53,697 nucleotides of DNA from an uncultured Collinsella sp. (GCA_902493145.1 CABUOA010000012.1:1-53697); one strand, 5' to 3'; counted from the first letter of the stretch, positions 41,401-50,096 are shown. Made by a program: numbers and translations. Notes: generated from the letters alone by a model not told the origin.

Positions 41401-43887
41401 ATGAGTATCAAGCGTTTGGCGCTTTGCCGCAGCCAGGGCCGTCTGTTTGTGCTGCTTCGTTTTGCCGGTCAGGATGTCGCCGCGCTTATTGAGCGGGAGG
41501 GTTCTCAATCGTTTGCCCATGCGACGACGAGTGGTTCTTGTGTGCCGTCGCTGGTGCTCCCGGTCGATCATGGCCGTGTGCTGGCGCTTTGCCCTTCCGT
41601 TTCCGATTACGAGCGCGAGCTCGCCGTCTTGGTGCTTCCGTTTTTGGATGGCTCGTCGATGGATGTCGTTTTTGCATCCGGTTGCCAAAGGTTGGGCTCC
41701 ATTCGCCTCGATAGCCGCGTGGCCAAGCTGGAATCCAAGACTAACTACAAAGCAAAGCCTGCGCTGTGTGCGCTTATCCGCGATGCGCAGCGTGGCGAAC
41801 ACTGCGGCCGCTACGAGATCGATGCCATTCGCTATTTACCGGCAGACGCCGGCGCGGTGTGGCGCTATGAGGTCACCTGGGCGGGAGACCCCCAGTGCGC
41901 ACCTGAGTTCCAGATCTTCGATACGCATATGAATGCCATCGATGTTACCGTGCATGTGTTCGAATCGCAGGTCAATGTGCCGCAGCGCAACGGTTGCCGT
42001 GTCAATAAAACGTATCTGAGCGTTGAGATGCCTCAGGATATACGGGATTATGTCGCGATTGCGAGTGATCCCACAGAGCAGATTCAGAGCGGTTTTTGCG
42101 CCATGGATGGTCGCCTGTACAACGGCATGGTCGACGACAGTTGGAACCGCATGAAGGACGCGCGTGCAGACGACGCAGCTTATCGACGTTGGTTTGAGCA
42201 GCATCGCGCAAAGCCGGGCGATTTGGCGTGCCAGCGTGTCGCTTCGGCGACCTTTGCCTATAGGCCGCTCGTGAGCATTGTGGTGCCGTGCTACAAGACT
42301 GATCGGGTCTACCTGCGCGAGCTGCTGGACTCGGTGCTAGCCCAGAGCTATGACAACTGGGAACTGCTCCTTATGGACGCCTCGCCTGAATGGGATGCGG
42401 TGGCCAATCTTGCGGCGGATGCCAATGATGGGCGTATCCGTCGCATCGAGCTTTCCGGCAATGGCGGCATTGTGGTCAACACCAACGCAGGTATCGAGCA
42501 GGCGACGGGCGTCTACATCGCGTTCTTGGACCACGATGACATCCTGGAACCGGACGCGTTATTCCGCTATGTTGCCGCGTTGAATAAGGCTGCCGAGGAT
42601 GAGCGTCCCCAGGTCCTGTTCTGCGACGAGGACATGTTCCAGAAAACGGGGGAGTGGGGCCAGCCGGTCTTTAAGACCAAACTCAACGTCGATCTGCTCT
42701 ATAGCCATAACTGCGTGACGCATTTCCTTATGGTGGAGAAGGCGCTCATCGACCGTATTGGCATGTCGCCGGAAGACGTCGCGGGCGCCCAGGATTACGA
42801 CCTGACGCTCCGCTGCCTTGCAGTCGGCGCGCGCTTTGAGCACGTTGCGCATGTGCTGTATCACTGGCGCGTGCATCCTGGATCGACCGCCAATGGCTCT
42901 GCCGATAGCAAGCCGTATGCTATTGAAGCCGGGCGCCTTGCGCTTCAGCGCCACTTTAACGCGCTGGGCATTTGCGGAACGGTCGAGGAGACCGAGACGC
43001 CGTTTATCTATCGCATGCGCTATGCGCTGCCGGAGTCTGCGCCGCTGGTGAGCATAGTGATTCCCACCAAGGATCACGTTGAGACGCTCGATGCCTGTGT
43101 AATGTCGATCGCCCAGAAAGCCACGTATGCCAACTACGAGATCGTCTTGGTGGAGAACAACAGCGAAGCCCCGGAGACGTTTGCGTATTACGAAACCCTG
43201 CCAGAGCGCGTGGCTGCAGCATCCGAAGGCAAGGGCATCGCGCGCGTTGTGTACTGGCCGGGCGAGTTCAATTACTCCCAGATCATCAACTTTGGCGTTG
43301 AGCATGCCGAGGGCGATTACCTGCTGCTGCTGAATAACGATACCGAGGTCATAAGCCCCGGCTTTATCGAAGAGATGATGGGCTATCTGCAGCGTTCCGA
43401 TGCGGGCGTGGTGGGCGCCAAGCTCTACTTTGCCGATCATATGGTGCAGCATGCCGGCATTTTGGTTGGCGTGCGTGGCGCACTTGCCCATGCCAACCAG
43501 GACTTCTCGGCGAAGCGTGAGGGCTATCTTGCCCGTGCTGTGCGTCCCGGCAACTTTAGCGCCGTAACGGGTGCCTGCCAGATGGTCCGTCGCGACGTAT
43601 TTGAGCAGGTCGGCGGCTATAATGAGGAATTCGCCGTAGGTTTTAACGACGCAGACTTTTGCCTGCGCGTGTGGGAGGCGGGCTACCGCACCATCTTTAC
43701 GCCCTATGCCGAGCTGTACCACTACGAGTTCACCTCGCGCGGCAGGGAAGAGGCCAACGAGGAAAAGCTGCGCCGCTGGAAACGCGAGCAAGCACTGTTC
43801 ATGCAGCGCTGGCCTGAGTTCTTCTTGACGGGCGATCCATGGTTGGGGCCGAACTTATCCGCTGAGAGCGAGTATTTCTCGGTCTAA
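41401..43887 (+). CDS. Large glycosyltransferase with two GT2 domains and an N-terminal accessory domain
   Basis: 828 residues. Residues 1-285 form a domain with no clear family (beta-rich; contains LALCRSQGRLFVLLRFAGQD). The first GT-A domain (about 287-520) has PLVSIVVPCYKTDRVYLREL, IAFLDHDDILEPDALF and AGAQDYDLTLRC. The second (about 550-800) has PLVSIVIPTKDHVETLDACV, LLLNNDTEVISPGFIEEM, GACQMVRRDVFEQVGGYNEEF and VGFNDADFCLRVWEAGYR. Two-domain enzymes of this kind make alternating rhamnan or O-antigen-like chains. It is the last gene of the operon and likely the main polymerising enzyme (inference). After the stop the sequence turns AT-rich. Confidence 0.87.
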   Translation: MSIKRLALCRSQGRLFVLLRFAGQDVAALIEREGSQSFAHATTSGSCVPSLVLPVDHGRVLALCPSVSDYERELAVLVLPFLDGSSMDVVFASGCQRLGSIRLDSRVAKLESKTNYKAKPALCALIRDAQRGEHCGRYEIDAIRYLPADAGAVWRYEVTWAGDPQCAPEFQIFDTHMNAIDVTVHVFESQVNVPQRNGCRVNKTYLSVEMPQDIRDYVAIASDPTEQIQSGFCAMDGRLYNGMVDDSWNRMKDARADDAAYRRWFEQHRAKPGDLACQRVASATFAYRPLVSIVVPCYKTDRVYLRELLDSVLAQSYDNWELLLMDASPEWDAVANLAADANDGRIRRIELSGNGGIVVNTNAGIEQATGVYIAFLDHDDILEPDALFRYVAALNKAAEDERPQVLFCDEDMFQKTGEWGQPVFKTKLNVDLLYSHNCVTHFLMVEKALIDRIGMSPEDVAGAQDYDLTLRCLAVGARFEHVAHVLYHWRVHPGSTANGSADSKPYAIEAGRLALQRHFNALGICGTVEETETPFIYRMRYALPESAPLVSIVIPTKDHVETLDACVMSIAQKATYANYEIVLVENNSEAPETFAYYETLPERVAAASEGKGIARVVYWPGEFNYSQIINFGVEHAEGDYLLLLNNDTEVISPGFIEEMMGYLQRSDAGVVGAKLYFADHMVQHAGILVGVRGALAHANQDFSAKREGYLARAVRPGNFSAVTGACQMVRRDVFEQVGGYNEEFAVGFNDADFCLRVWEAGYRTIFTPYAELYHYEFTSRGREEANEEKLRRWKREQALFMQRWPEFFLTGDPWLGPNLSAESEYFSV

Positions 43888-44083
43888 GTCAATGGTTTTT
43901 AGGAGTCCCTAACTTTCTTTCGCTATGAGCTTGGAAGAAAACAATGTTGGACTACTTATTAAGACAAATTACGAAAGATCGATACTTTCGCGATAAGTTT
44001 ATACAAGCTTATACAGCTCGATATTATTCGATATAGTCTGCGACAATTATTGAAACGATGATTGACTGTTAATCGATCCCTAG

Positions 44084-44587
44084 AAAGGTAAACAAGTAGA
44101 GGCGGCTCTCTCTATGGGCGATAGCTTTGTCGCGACTGGTTTGACCATAGAGGACGATCTGCTGTCGAGAGCCGCTAAGGCCACTAAGGGCTATGCCTAT
44201 CTGGTGCAACTGGTCGGTTACTCCATTTGGCAGCGCGCCAACTTGCATCGCGTCAAAAGTGCCAACGTGAGCGAGCGCGATGTTATCGAGGGCATTGCGC
44301 TGGCAGAGGCTCGTTTTCACGATGTTGTTCACGAGCCCGCGATTTCTGGACTGGGACTCAACGATATCAAATACCTTTTGGCCATGTGCGAGGATAAGCA
44401 GCAGTCCAAATCATCTGAGATTGCTAAACGCATGGGTAAAAAGACCAATGAGGTCAGCTCTATTAGGGCTAAGCTGCTTCAAAGAGAGGTTATTCAAGCT
44501 CCGCAGAGGGGCTACGTGCAGTTTGCCGTGCCAGACCTAGATATCTATCTGCGAGAGAACGCTGCGGAGATTCTCGAGCGGTTCTAA
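44084..44587 (+). pseudogene. C-terminal remnant of an AAA ATP-binding protein
   Basis: The frame is open from 44084, with an ATG at 44114. Residues SRAAKATKGYAYLVQLVGYSIWQRA are the helical lid that follows the ATPase core in Orc1/Cdc6-like bacterial ATP-binding proteins, and SEIAKRMGKKTNEVSSIRAKLLQREVI is the winged-helix end. The P-loop half is absent and the 200 bases before it are AT-rich and non-coding, so the gene has probably lost its 5' part. The small product could still be made, but ATPase function is impossible. Confidence 0.6.
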
Positions 44588-45260
44588 ATCGAGGCATGAA
44601 TAGCCGCCGGTTAACTGCCCTTGTCGACTTGGCTCGCGTCCCCCAATCTAGTAGACTCTGAACCGTTGCTAGATTAGGGGGATTTTCCATGAAACGCTCC
44701 ATGAAACGAGTTTCCGGGGCCGTTCGGATGCCGTGGCGCAGCAGGGACTTGAGCTTCTCGGCGAACACCTGCTCTTTCGAGTTCGCAAGCAGGCAGACGC
44801 CCTCCTGCCGGTGTGCCACGTCGAACCACAGCTCGTCCTGCTCCATCGCGGCGCTCGCGTGGACCCCCAGGTCGAGCTTCGTGTCGAACGTGCTGCGCCC
44901 GTCGCTGACCTTGAGGTTGACGCGCCTGCCCTTGTAGTCCTGCTGCGACAGCTCCTCTATCTCGCCGGCGATGCGGACGGTTACGCCGTCGCCGAGGTTC
45001 GAGAGGGCGGACACAAAGGAGCGAATGGAGGCGTCGGTCATCGGGTACCGCACGAAGTCGAGGTCTATGTCCTGGGTTGCGCGGCGCCCGCTCCCCGACA
45101 GCGCGCACATCAGGACCCCTCCCTTGACCGTCACTCGGTCGCGCATGCCGGATGCCGCCAGCTTCGAGAGGATCACGTCCTGGCAGACGCGCGCGGTCGC
45201 GTTGAGGCAGGAGTAGCCCTCCTCGCGCTCGTAGCGCGCCCTCATCTCGTTCAGGTCCAT
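44490..45260 (-). CDS. abiEii: AbiEii-type nucleotidyltransferase toxin, C-terminally truncated
   Basis: Toxin half of the type IV AbiE system. The N-terminal nucleotidyltransferase domain is clear: RVTVKGGVLMCAL (GG at about 47-48) and TQDIDLDFV (Asp64, 66, 68), then EELSQQDYKGRRVNLKVSDG and LANSKEQVFAEKLKSLLRHG. Homologues continue with a KDVYDLY-type helix bundle. Here the chain changes near residue 180 (about 44720) to ETRFMERFMENPPN and a tail antisense to the ATPase remnant, so the last part is not native. ATG 45260 overlaps the abiEi stop (TGATG) and has GGAGGAGG before it. Probably not functional. Confidence 0.7.
   Translation of the reverse strand: MDLNEMRARYEREEGYSCLNATARVCQDVILSKLAASGMRDRVTVKGGVLMCALSGSGRRATQDIDLDFVRYPMTDASIRSFVSALSNLGDGVTVRIAGEIEELSQQDYKGRRVNLKVSDGRSTFDTKLDLGVHASAAMEQDELWFDVAHRQEGVCLLANSKEQVFAEKLKSLLRHGIRTAPETRFMERFMENPPNLATVQSLLDWGTRAKSTRAVNRRLFMPRFRTARESPQRSLADRYLGLARQTARSPSAELE
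44640..44681. terminator. Hairpin between the ATPase remnant and the truncated abiEii
   Basis: CCCCCAATCTAG and CTAGATTAGGGGG pair with one bulged base around a 17-base loop, followed on the plus strand by ATTTTCC. It may terminate the ATPase remnant transcript and lies close to the abiEii breakpoint. Confidence 0.45.
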
Positions 45261-45801
45261 CAGAATACCTCCTCCATGGCGCGCTCGAGGTGTGCCTCGC
45301 CGTGCGGGATTGCCTCCGCGTAGTCCTGCAGCCTGTATATGTCCAGCCGCTCCGACCGCCTGCGGAACGAGGCGACGGCCTCCCGGTAGAGGTCGTAGGG
45401 CAGCTTGTTGCGCGAGCGCATGAGCTCGAGGAGCATGCGCTCGGGGTCGTAAGCGGCAAGCTCGGTCCCGTCCACCGAGACGGTCGACCTCCCGACGCCC
45501 AGCCATCCCTCCGGGATGAAGTGCTGGCGCACGGCGGCGTCGCGTATCTTGGTCCCACCGCGCTTCGTGGCCAGGTCGATCCGGTCGGGGGGCGCGGTCA
45601 CGAGCCCGTGGGCGTAGAGCGCGGTCTGCCCGGTCAGGATGCCCCCGGGTAGCGCTTCGCGATCACGGCGAGGGCGTCCTCGTCCCGGTTGGTCGAGTAC
45701 ATCCCTCGGCCGACGGGGTGGAGCGTCCCTTCCGACACCGCCTTGCGAACGCGGTACCTGCTCCCGAGTTCAGCCAGCGCCTCCCGGTAGGTGATCACCA
45801 T
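45260..45801 (-). pseudogene. abiEi: abiEi antitoxin gene with a frameshift
   Basis: The antitoxin is split over two frames. The N-terminal winged-helix (from ATG 45801, GGGGAGG before it) reads VITYREALAELGSRYRVRKA...HPVGRGMYST and stops soon after AKRYPGAS. The rest continues in another frame as ILTGQTALYAHGLV, then PPDRIDLATKRGG down to AIPHGEAHLERAMEEVF. Inserting one base at the G5 run (plus-strand C5, 45642-45646) joins PGG to ILTGQTALYAHG, so a one-base loss in the homopolymer explains it. It may be real decay, slippage-based switching or a sequencing error. Confidence 0.75.
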
Positions 45802-45816
45802 GCCGACCTCCCCTCG

Positions 45817-45866
45817 AAAGCCATATAAGCCTACATCTGATGACAATTGTAGGCTTATATGGCTTT
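45817..45866 (-). promoter_or_regulatory. Perfect 19-bp inverted repeat upstream of abiEi, probable AbiEi operator
   Basis: AAAGCCATATAAGCCTACA (45817-45835) is exactly reverse-complemented at 45848-45866 around 12 bases. It ends 15 bases before the abiEi start. AbiEi antitoxins repress their own operon by binding inverted repeats in the promoter, so this is the expected place and form. The DNA site is intact although the genes are damaged. Confidence 0.75.
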
Positions 45867-45985
45867 TCATGGAACGACTCATTGCGGCACCTCCCTCGCC
45901 ATGACGGTGCCTTACTTTGATGACCCTTTCCTCGTTTGCATCTGCTATATGAAGGAACGTCGATTCTGGTGCTCGGGCGAAGGCG

Positions 45986-46930
45986 CTACGCGATGAAATT
46001 CTCCACCAGCGTAACCATGGAGTCTTTCTCGCTTGGGTCAGAGAGGGCAATCATGAGCGTCATGGCCGCGAGCGCGTTGCCCTCCACGCGGAGTCTCTCT
46101 CCGTCTCTGAGAACTCCGTTCTTATCGAGGAAGTGAATGAAGAGCGCCGCTGCAGAGCGCTTGTTGCCATCCAAGAATGGATGGTCCTTCACTACGAGGT
46201 AGAGAAGGTTGGCGGCCTTTGCTTGAACGGAGGGATATAGGTCTTGGTCGCCAAAGCCCTGATAGAGGGCGCTGATGATTCCGGCGAACTGGTTGTCCCG
46301 CTCTCGTCCGAACAGAGTGGACGACGAGTAGAACGGTAGGCTGCGGACGACTTCGAGGGCTTCGGTGTAACCGAGCTCCCAGTTGGGCTCGTTGCCCTGG
46401 GGCGCCTTCATCCTTCCCGTGTCGTATTCATCGAGCAGAGTCAGGCTCGGAAGGTACTTCTGTAGAATTTCTGCCGCACCGGAGAGTTCCGGAGTACTCG
46501 ACCTCTCGAGGACCTTGAAGACCGTTCCGAGCGCCTCGAGTCTCTTTTGGTTGATGGAGTATCCCTGGAGTAGATGCTGCTTGAGCACGCCATTTGCCCA
46601 CCGGCGGAAGTACACGCCCTGCTGAGACTTCACGCGGTAGCCAACCGAGATGATCATGTCGAGGTTGTAGTGCTCGACCTGACGTTTGACCGTTCTTGTT
46701 CCCTCTAAGCGAACTATTTCAAAAAATGAAATAGTTCGAATTCCGGCAAGCTCTTCCTTTGCTGCGGAATGAATGTGCTTGGAGATAGTCGGCACTCCGC
46801 GCCCGAACAACGTCGCCATCTGCTGCTGGGTTAGCCAGACCGTATCGCCGTCGACGCGCACGTCAAGGTGGACTGCGTGGTCGGGGTCCTCGTACAAAGC
46901 GATCTGCTGGCTTGCGTTGGAATTGTCCAT
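45986..46930 (-). CDS. rhuM: RhuM-family protein with a C-terminal Fic domain
   Basis: 314 residues with two parts. The N-terminal half (about 1-150) is RhuM-like: DGDTVWLTQQQMATLFGRGVPTISKHI, VEHYNLDMIISVGYRVKS and FRRWANGVLKQHLLQGYSIN. The C-terminal Fic domain carries HPFLDGNKRSAAALF, matching HxFx(D/E)GNxR, so AMP-transfer or related activity is chemically possible. No inhibitory helix (S/T)xxxE(G/N) was found by eye. A complete gene with no partner antitoxin seen; RhuM proteins occur on islands and prophages. GC content is lower than in the core genes. Confidence 0.87.
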   Translation of the reverse strand: MDNSNASQQIALYEDPDHAVHLDVRVDGDTVWLTQQQMATLFGRGVPTISKHIHSAAKEELAGIRTISFFEIVRLEGTRTVKRQVEHYNLDMIISVGYRVKSQQGVYFRRWANGVLKQHLLQGYSINQKRLEALGTVFKVLERSSTPELSGAAEILQKYLPSLTLLDEYDTGRMKAPQGNEPNWELGYTEALEVVRSLPFYSSSTLFGRERDNQFAGIISALYQGFGDQDLYPSVQAKAANLLYLVVKDHPFLDGNKRSAAALFIHFLDKNGVLRDGERLRVEGNALAAMTLMIALSDPSEKDSMVTLVENFIA

Positions 46931-47289
46931 GATGTATGCCCCTTCGGTTTAGTCGACATGCTATGATCCGCACGCCGGAGGACGAGTGGTTTCAACATGC
47001 CGGTATTACGTAGCATCAACCAGCATCCCGCCGGTCAGCCGGCGTCGCGTGCACCGGCTAAGCCAGGGTCGGGGCAGCGGGGATCCGCGGCGTCGGCGCT
47101 TCGTACCATTGGGGGCCTCCGAAGCGACTTTCACCCTGTCTTGGTAAAGATAGTGTACCACAAAACACGAACATGCGTACGTATTTCTGTTTTAATTTTA
47201 GCTGGACGCGGCGGTGTGTCGTCCTCTGCCTTGCTCTCCGAAGCCAGCTGTATTCCGGGCCGCGGTTCTACAAGGCAGGGGGTAGTCTG
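46931..47289. other. Gap upstream of the small hydrophobic peptide
   Basis: About 360 bases. A 97-codon plus-strand frame starting at 46997 has no recognisable content and I do not call it. TACACTATC/GATAGTGTA near 47145 could be a minus-strand -10 box without a clear -35. Confidence 0.35.
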
Positions 47290-47349
47290 ATGGATAGGAT
47301 CATCCTTCTCCTACTTCTCTTGACCTTCCTGGTCATCCTGAGCAAATAG
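47290..47349 (+). CDS. 19-residue hydrophobic peptide, type I toxin-like
   Basis: ATG 47290 with AGGGGGT seven bases before it encodes MDRIILLLLLLTFLVILSK and a stop. One membrane-spanning Leu/Ile run is bracketed by a charged start and a Lys end, the form seen in small type I toxins and membrane peptides. It is followed by two hairpins (GGGC..GCCC at 47350 and 47373-47402). It may equally be a leader peptide or chance. No antisense RNA was identified. Confidence 0.4.
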   Translation: MDRIILLLLLLTFLVILSK

Positions 47350-47372
47350 CGGGCTCTAGGCCCGTAATATGA

Positions 47373-47402
47373 CGACAGCCGCTCCTGCCGAGGCGGCTGT
47401 CG
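47373..47402. terminator. Hairpin after the small peptide
   Basis: Perfect 10-bp stem CGACAGCCGC / GCGGCTGTCG with a 10-base loop, 23 bases after the peptide stop. There is no T-tract, so factor-dependent or structural. Confidence 0.5.
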
Positions 47403-47448
47403 CACGGCGCGCGTGCGCCAATTAGCTAAAAACGGCGGAGGGCACTTG

Positions 47449-47787
47449 TCAGTGGTAGCGTAAAAGTGAACACTTGTGTCGAGTTTTATCGTAGCGAATA
47501 CACCGGATGACGACGTTTCCGAAGTCGTCGGAGCATTCCGCGAGCCATCTTGCGGCCGCGATCTCCATGCACTGGCGGGAGCCGGCGGGATCCTCTTCGG
47601 GAAGGCCCTTGTCGATTCCCTCGCAGGCGGCGACGTCGGTGAGCACCACGTCGTCTCCGTCCCTGGTAACCAGATCGATCGAGATTCCCTCCTCGGGGGA
47701 CCAGGCCTTGTCGAAGACATCGTACCTGCGACGCTCGACGAATACGGCTGCTGCCTCGATTGCGCGTTCCTGCAATTTGCTAGTCAT
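47449..47787 (-). CDS. YraN/UPF0102-like protein with altered nuclease residues
   Basis: 112 residues. The pattern ERAIEAAAVFVERRRYDVFDKAW, SIDLVTRDGDDVVLTDVAA and AAARWLAECSDD...RCIRYDK follows YraN (restriction-endonuclease-like fold) position by position. However, the usual EID...VEVK catalytic set is changed to SID...TDVA, so nuclease action is doubtful. It is isolated here, while YraN usually sits in a housekeeping cluster. GGGGCGATC precedes the ATG. An XRE-type remnant lies downstream on the other strand. Confidence 0.6.
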   Translation of the reverse strand: MTSKLQERAIEAAAVFVERRRYDVFDKAWSPEEGISIDLVTRDGDDVVLTDVAACEGIDKGLPEEDPAGSRQCMEIAAARWLAECSDDFGNVVIRCIRYDKTRHKCSLLRYH

Positions 47788-48269
47788 GATCGCCCCATTT
47801 CGGTTTCGGGTTGGGCCCTCTGCCCAACGCCTTGTGGCACGAGGGGCGCAGGGGATCCGTCATCGCGCAAGGGAGAAAGCGAAATCGACGTGGAAAGCGA
47901 TCGCCGAGGCCAGTTTTCGAAAAGTTTTCCAACCTTTGATCCAAACATCGTGGAGAAGAGTTTTCGAAAAGTGTCGCGGACTTTGCGCTGGTGGCGGGCT
48001 CTCTGCGTTACTGACGTGACTGAAGATGGTGCAGGGGGTTCTGGCCGAAAGGGGCGTCCTTGGCGAACTCTGGAGCGCAGAATGGATGCTAGCGACTCGT
48101 TCTGGCAGCCGGTGGTGAGACGCTCGACAACGTCTTGTAATTCCAGAAGGATATGCGGATGCAGCGTGTTGGACGATCGTTTCTCATCGCAGGGCTTGCC
48201 GCAGGCTGGACAGGGGATTTCTTGCTCCTTGGCAAGTTTCGGATCGATGCGAGGAAATCGATGCGAGCG
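47788..48269. other. Gap with a repeated palindromic 14-mer
   Basis: AGTTTTCGAAAAGT occurs at 47912-47925 and again at 47959-47972, centred on TTTTCGAAAA. No gene is supportable; long frames here are antisense or lack start sites. Confidence 0.45.
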
Positions 48270-48571
48270 TTGGCATTAGAATACGTGAATCTGCCCTAGA
48301 TTGGGGTCAGCGAGCCATCTATCCGCCTGTACGAGCTGGATAGACGGCAGCCAGCGATGAGATGCTCGGGCACATCGCCGAGGTCATCGGAGTTGACCCC
48401 CAGGCATTTATCGAGGTGGAGCTCGGCAGCGTTCTGAATATCCTCGAGATTCTCTTCAGGTTCGAAGATGCATACGGGCTCATTCCGTTGGAGGACGGCA
48501 AGCTTGATGTCGACCGCATGTACGGTCATGCCTCGAAACTGGTCACCTCTATTGAAGATGAGCAGACATGA
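48270..48571 (+). pseudogene. Remnant of an XRE-family regulator
   Basis: Three frames each carry a piece of one protein: GIRIRESALDWG, then SEPSIRLYELDRRQPA, then from 48353 SDEMLGHIAEVIGVDPQAFIEVELGSVLNILEILFRFEDAYGLI. Together they follow a Cro/CI-type helix-turn-helix plus its C-terminal segment, with at least two frameshifts. The last frame contains an ATG (48362) and could give a 69-residue product without the recognition helix. Confidence 0.5.
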
Positions 48572-48750
48572 GGCGCCGGCTTAAAGATGAGTAGATTGCT
48601 CGTAGTGAATATGATGCTTGGCACAGCCGTGTCGAGTAATAGTGTTTTCGGGGTATGGGGTTTGCGATTGGTATAGTTGAGCAGTGGCTGTGCATCTGAA
48701 AATACAGACGCCAGCGAAAGCTATTGATCATTTGGGAATCGGAAAAGCTG

Positions 48751-49266
48751 ATGGACGAGAATAGTCATTACAAGTCATTTCATTGTTGGGGCTGCCACAA
48801 AGGCTATTACAACGAAGAAGATTGCCAAGACATTTTATTTGGGATAGATTACTCCGATAGGCCAGAATGCCCAAAAGACGAGGATGACGAAGAAGAAATA
48901 GCTTCCTTTATTTGGTCTTGTGCCGGCTTCTTGTTACAAGGAGAGTGTAATTGCTTTGCATTGGCCCTTCGAGATATCTTTGGATATCCTCTCTACATAA
49001 TGGAAACAGAAAACAAAATAGGGTTCCATGCATTTTGCAAAGTGAGCCGGAATCGGAAATCCTACTACATTGACGCTAGAGGCGCCACTACAAGCTTTGA
49101 GGAATTTATGACTGTTGCGCGTTTGTTTGTGGGCGATCAATACATCATGCGGCCAGCAACGACGGAAGATGTGGAAGAATGGGAAAGCGACGACGAATTC
49201 TATGAGTACGCATTCTCTTTCTCGAAAGTCTTCATTAGCGATCATAAGGAATACTACACAGTGTAG
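48751..49266 (+). CDS. Unknown protein with a papain-like Cys/His/Asp pattern
   Basis: 171 residues from ATG 48751 (GGAAAAG before it; a TTG at 48724 is possible). No family is recognised. GECNCFALALRDIFGYPLYIM, then GFHAFCKVSRNRKSYYIDARG, gives Cys, His and Asp in the order and spacing of papain-fold peptidases and toxin deamidases. A zinc-ribbon-like CWGCHKGYYNEEDC is near the N-terminus and an acidic stretch PKDEDDEEEIA follows. The gene is AT-rich, unlike the core genome, which suggests acquisition. It stands alone; the nearest complete gene is the PIN-like gene 830 bases downstream. Confidence 0.55.
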   Translation: MDENSHYKSFHCWGCHKGYYNEEDCQDILFGIDYSDRPECPKDEDDEEEIASFIWSCAGFLLQGECNCFALALRDIFGYPLYIMETENKIGFHAFCKVSRNRKSYYIDARGATTSFEEFMTVARLFVGDQYIMRPATTEDVEEWESDDEFYEYAFSFSKVFISDHKEYYTV

Positions 49267-50096
49267 ATCCCCGCTCTGTCTTTAGCGTAAACGCATTTAT
49301 GTCGTCTTCGGTCTGGAAACCCAACGACAGAACGATTCCGTATTGCTCATCGGCATTCTGTTTCCCAGATCACGTATTTGGCTCGCCGTATTGGCGGAAT
49401 GCCCCTGAGTCGTTTTATAGCGAATTATGGGCAAATAATCGGAAAAGTATCGAAATCAATGATTTTAGATTGCGATTCCGATAGTGGAATTTGGCGGATA
49501 AGCCATGGCTACAATCGTCTTGGCGCCATCCTTGAACTCATCGTGCGATCCCTTTTTCATCATGCTCCTATAGATGCGTTACTTTGCTGTCTGCCGGAGA
49601 AGCGAATGGTTCGCCTCCTTGGCTCTGGGCAGTTAAGGAGACGGGTGCTTTCTTGCGCACTCCTTCGATGATACCTTTCGCCAGCTGCCATGATGGTCTC
49701 AGCCAACAAGGAATGCGCCCGGGCGCCCACCTGATTCTTTGTTTGGCGACGATCCTGTCGGGTGGGCGCTTGGGTGGTTGGGGTGATCATCCATGACGCA
49801 AGCGAACCCGTATCGCGGGCTCGTCTCGTCGTTTTCGCCCGACGATTTCGATCCGTTCAATGTGTTCGGCTGAAATTGGAAATCAACCATGCAAAATTAA
49901 GAACATATGTTAATCAGTATCTTTCTGAAACCCCAAATTCAAAGAGAAAACTTGCCGGTCCGAATTAATCCGGGCAATCAGCGCCTCAATATCAAATGGC
50001 TGAGTACAATAGAGAACCAAAGATAGGAAGGCGTTAACGCTGCCGACCGTTTCCAAGCCGGAAAGGCGGCACCAAGAAGAAGAAAGCGCAATCAAG
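49267..50096. other. Gene-poor stretch in the island
   Basis: 830 bases. Frames at 49299-49484 and 49378-49671 have no recognisable content. GCGCCCACC (49723-49731) and GGTGGGCGC (49761-49769) form a 9-bp inverted repeat. ATG 49793 opens a 26-codon frame (MTQANPYRGLVSSFSPDDFD, stop at 49871-49873) with GGTTGGGG before it, possibly the truncated 5' end of a host gene, because base composition switches from GC-rich to AT-rich right after it. Confidence 0.35.

Noticed and set aside
46997..47290. 97-codon plus-strand frame as a gene
   Set aside because: No ribosome site, no recognisable motif and an arginine/serine-rich composition typical of chance frames.
49378..49671. 97-codon frame in the island
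   Set aside because: No homology visible by eye and it crosses a base-composition boundary.
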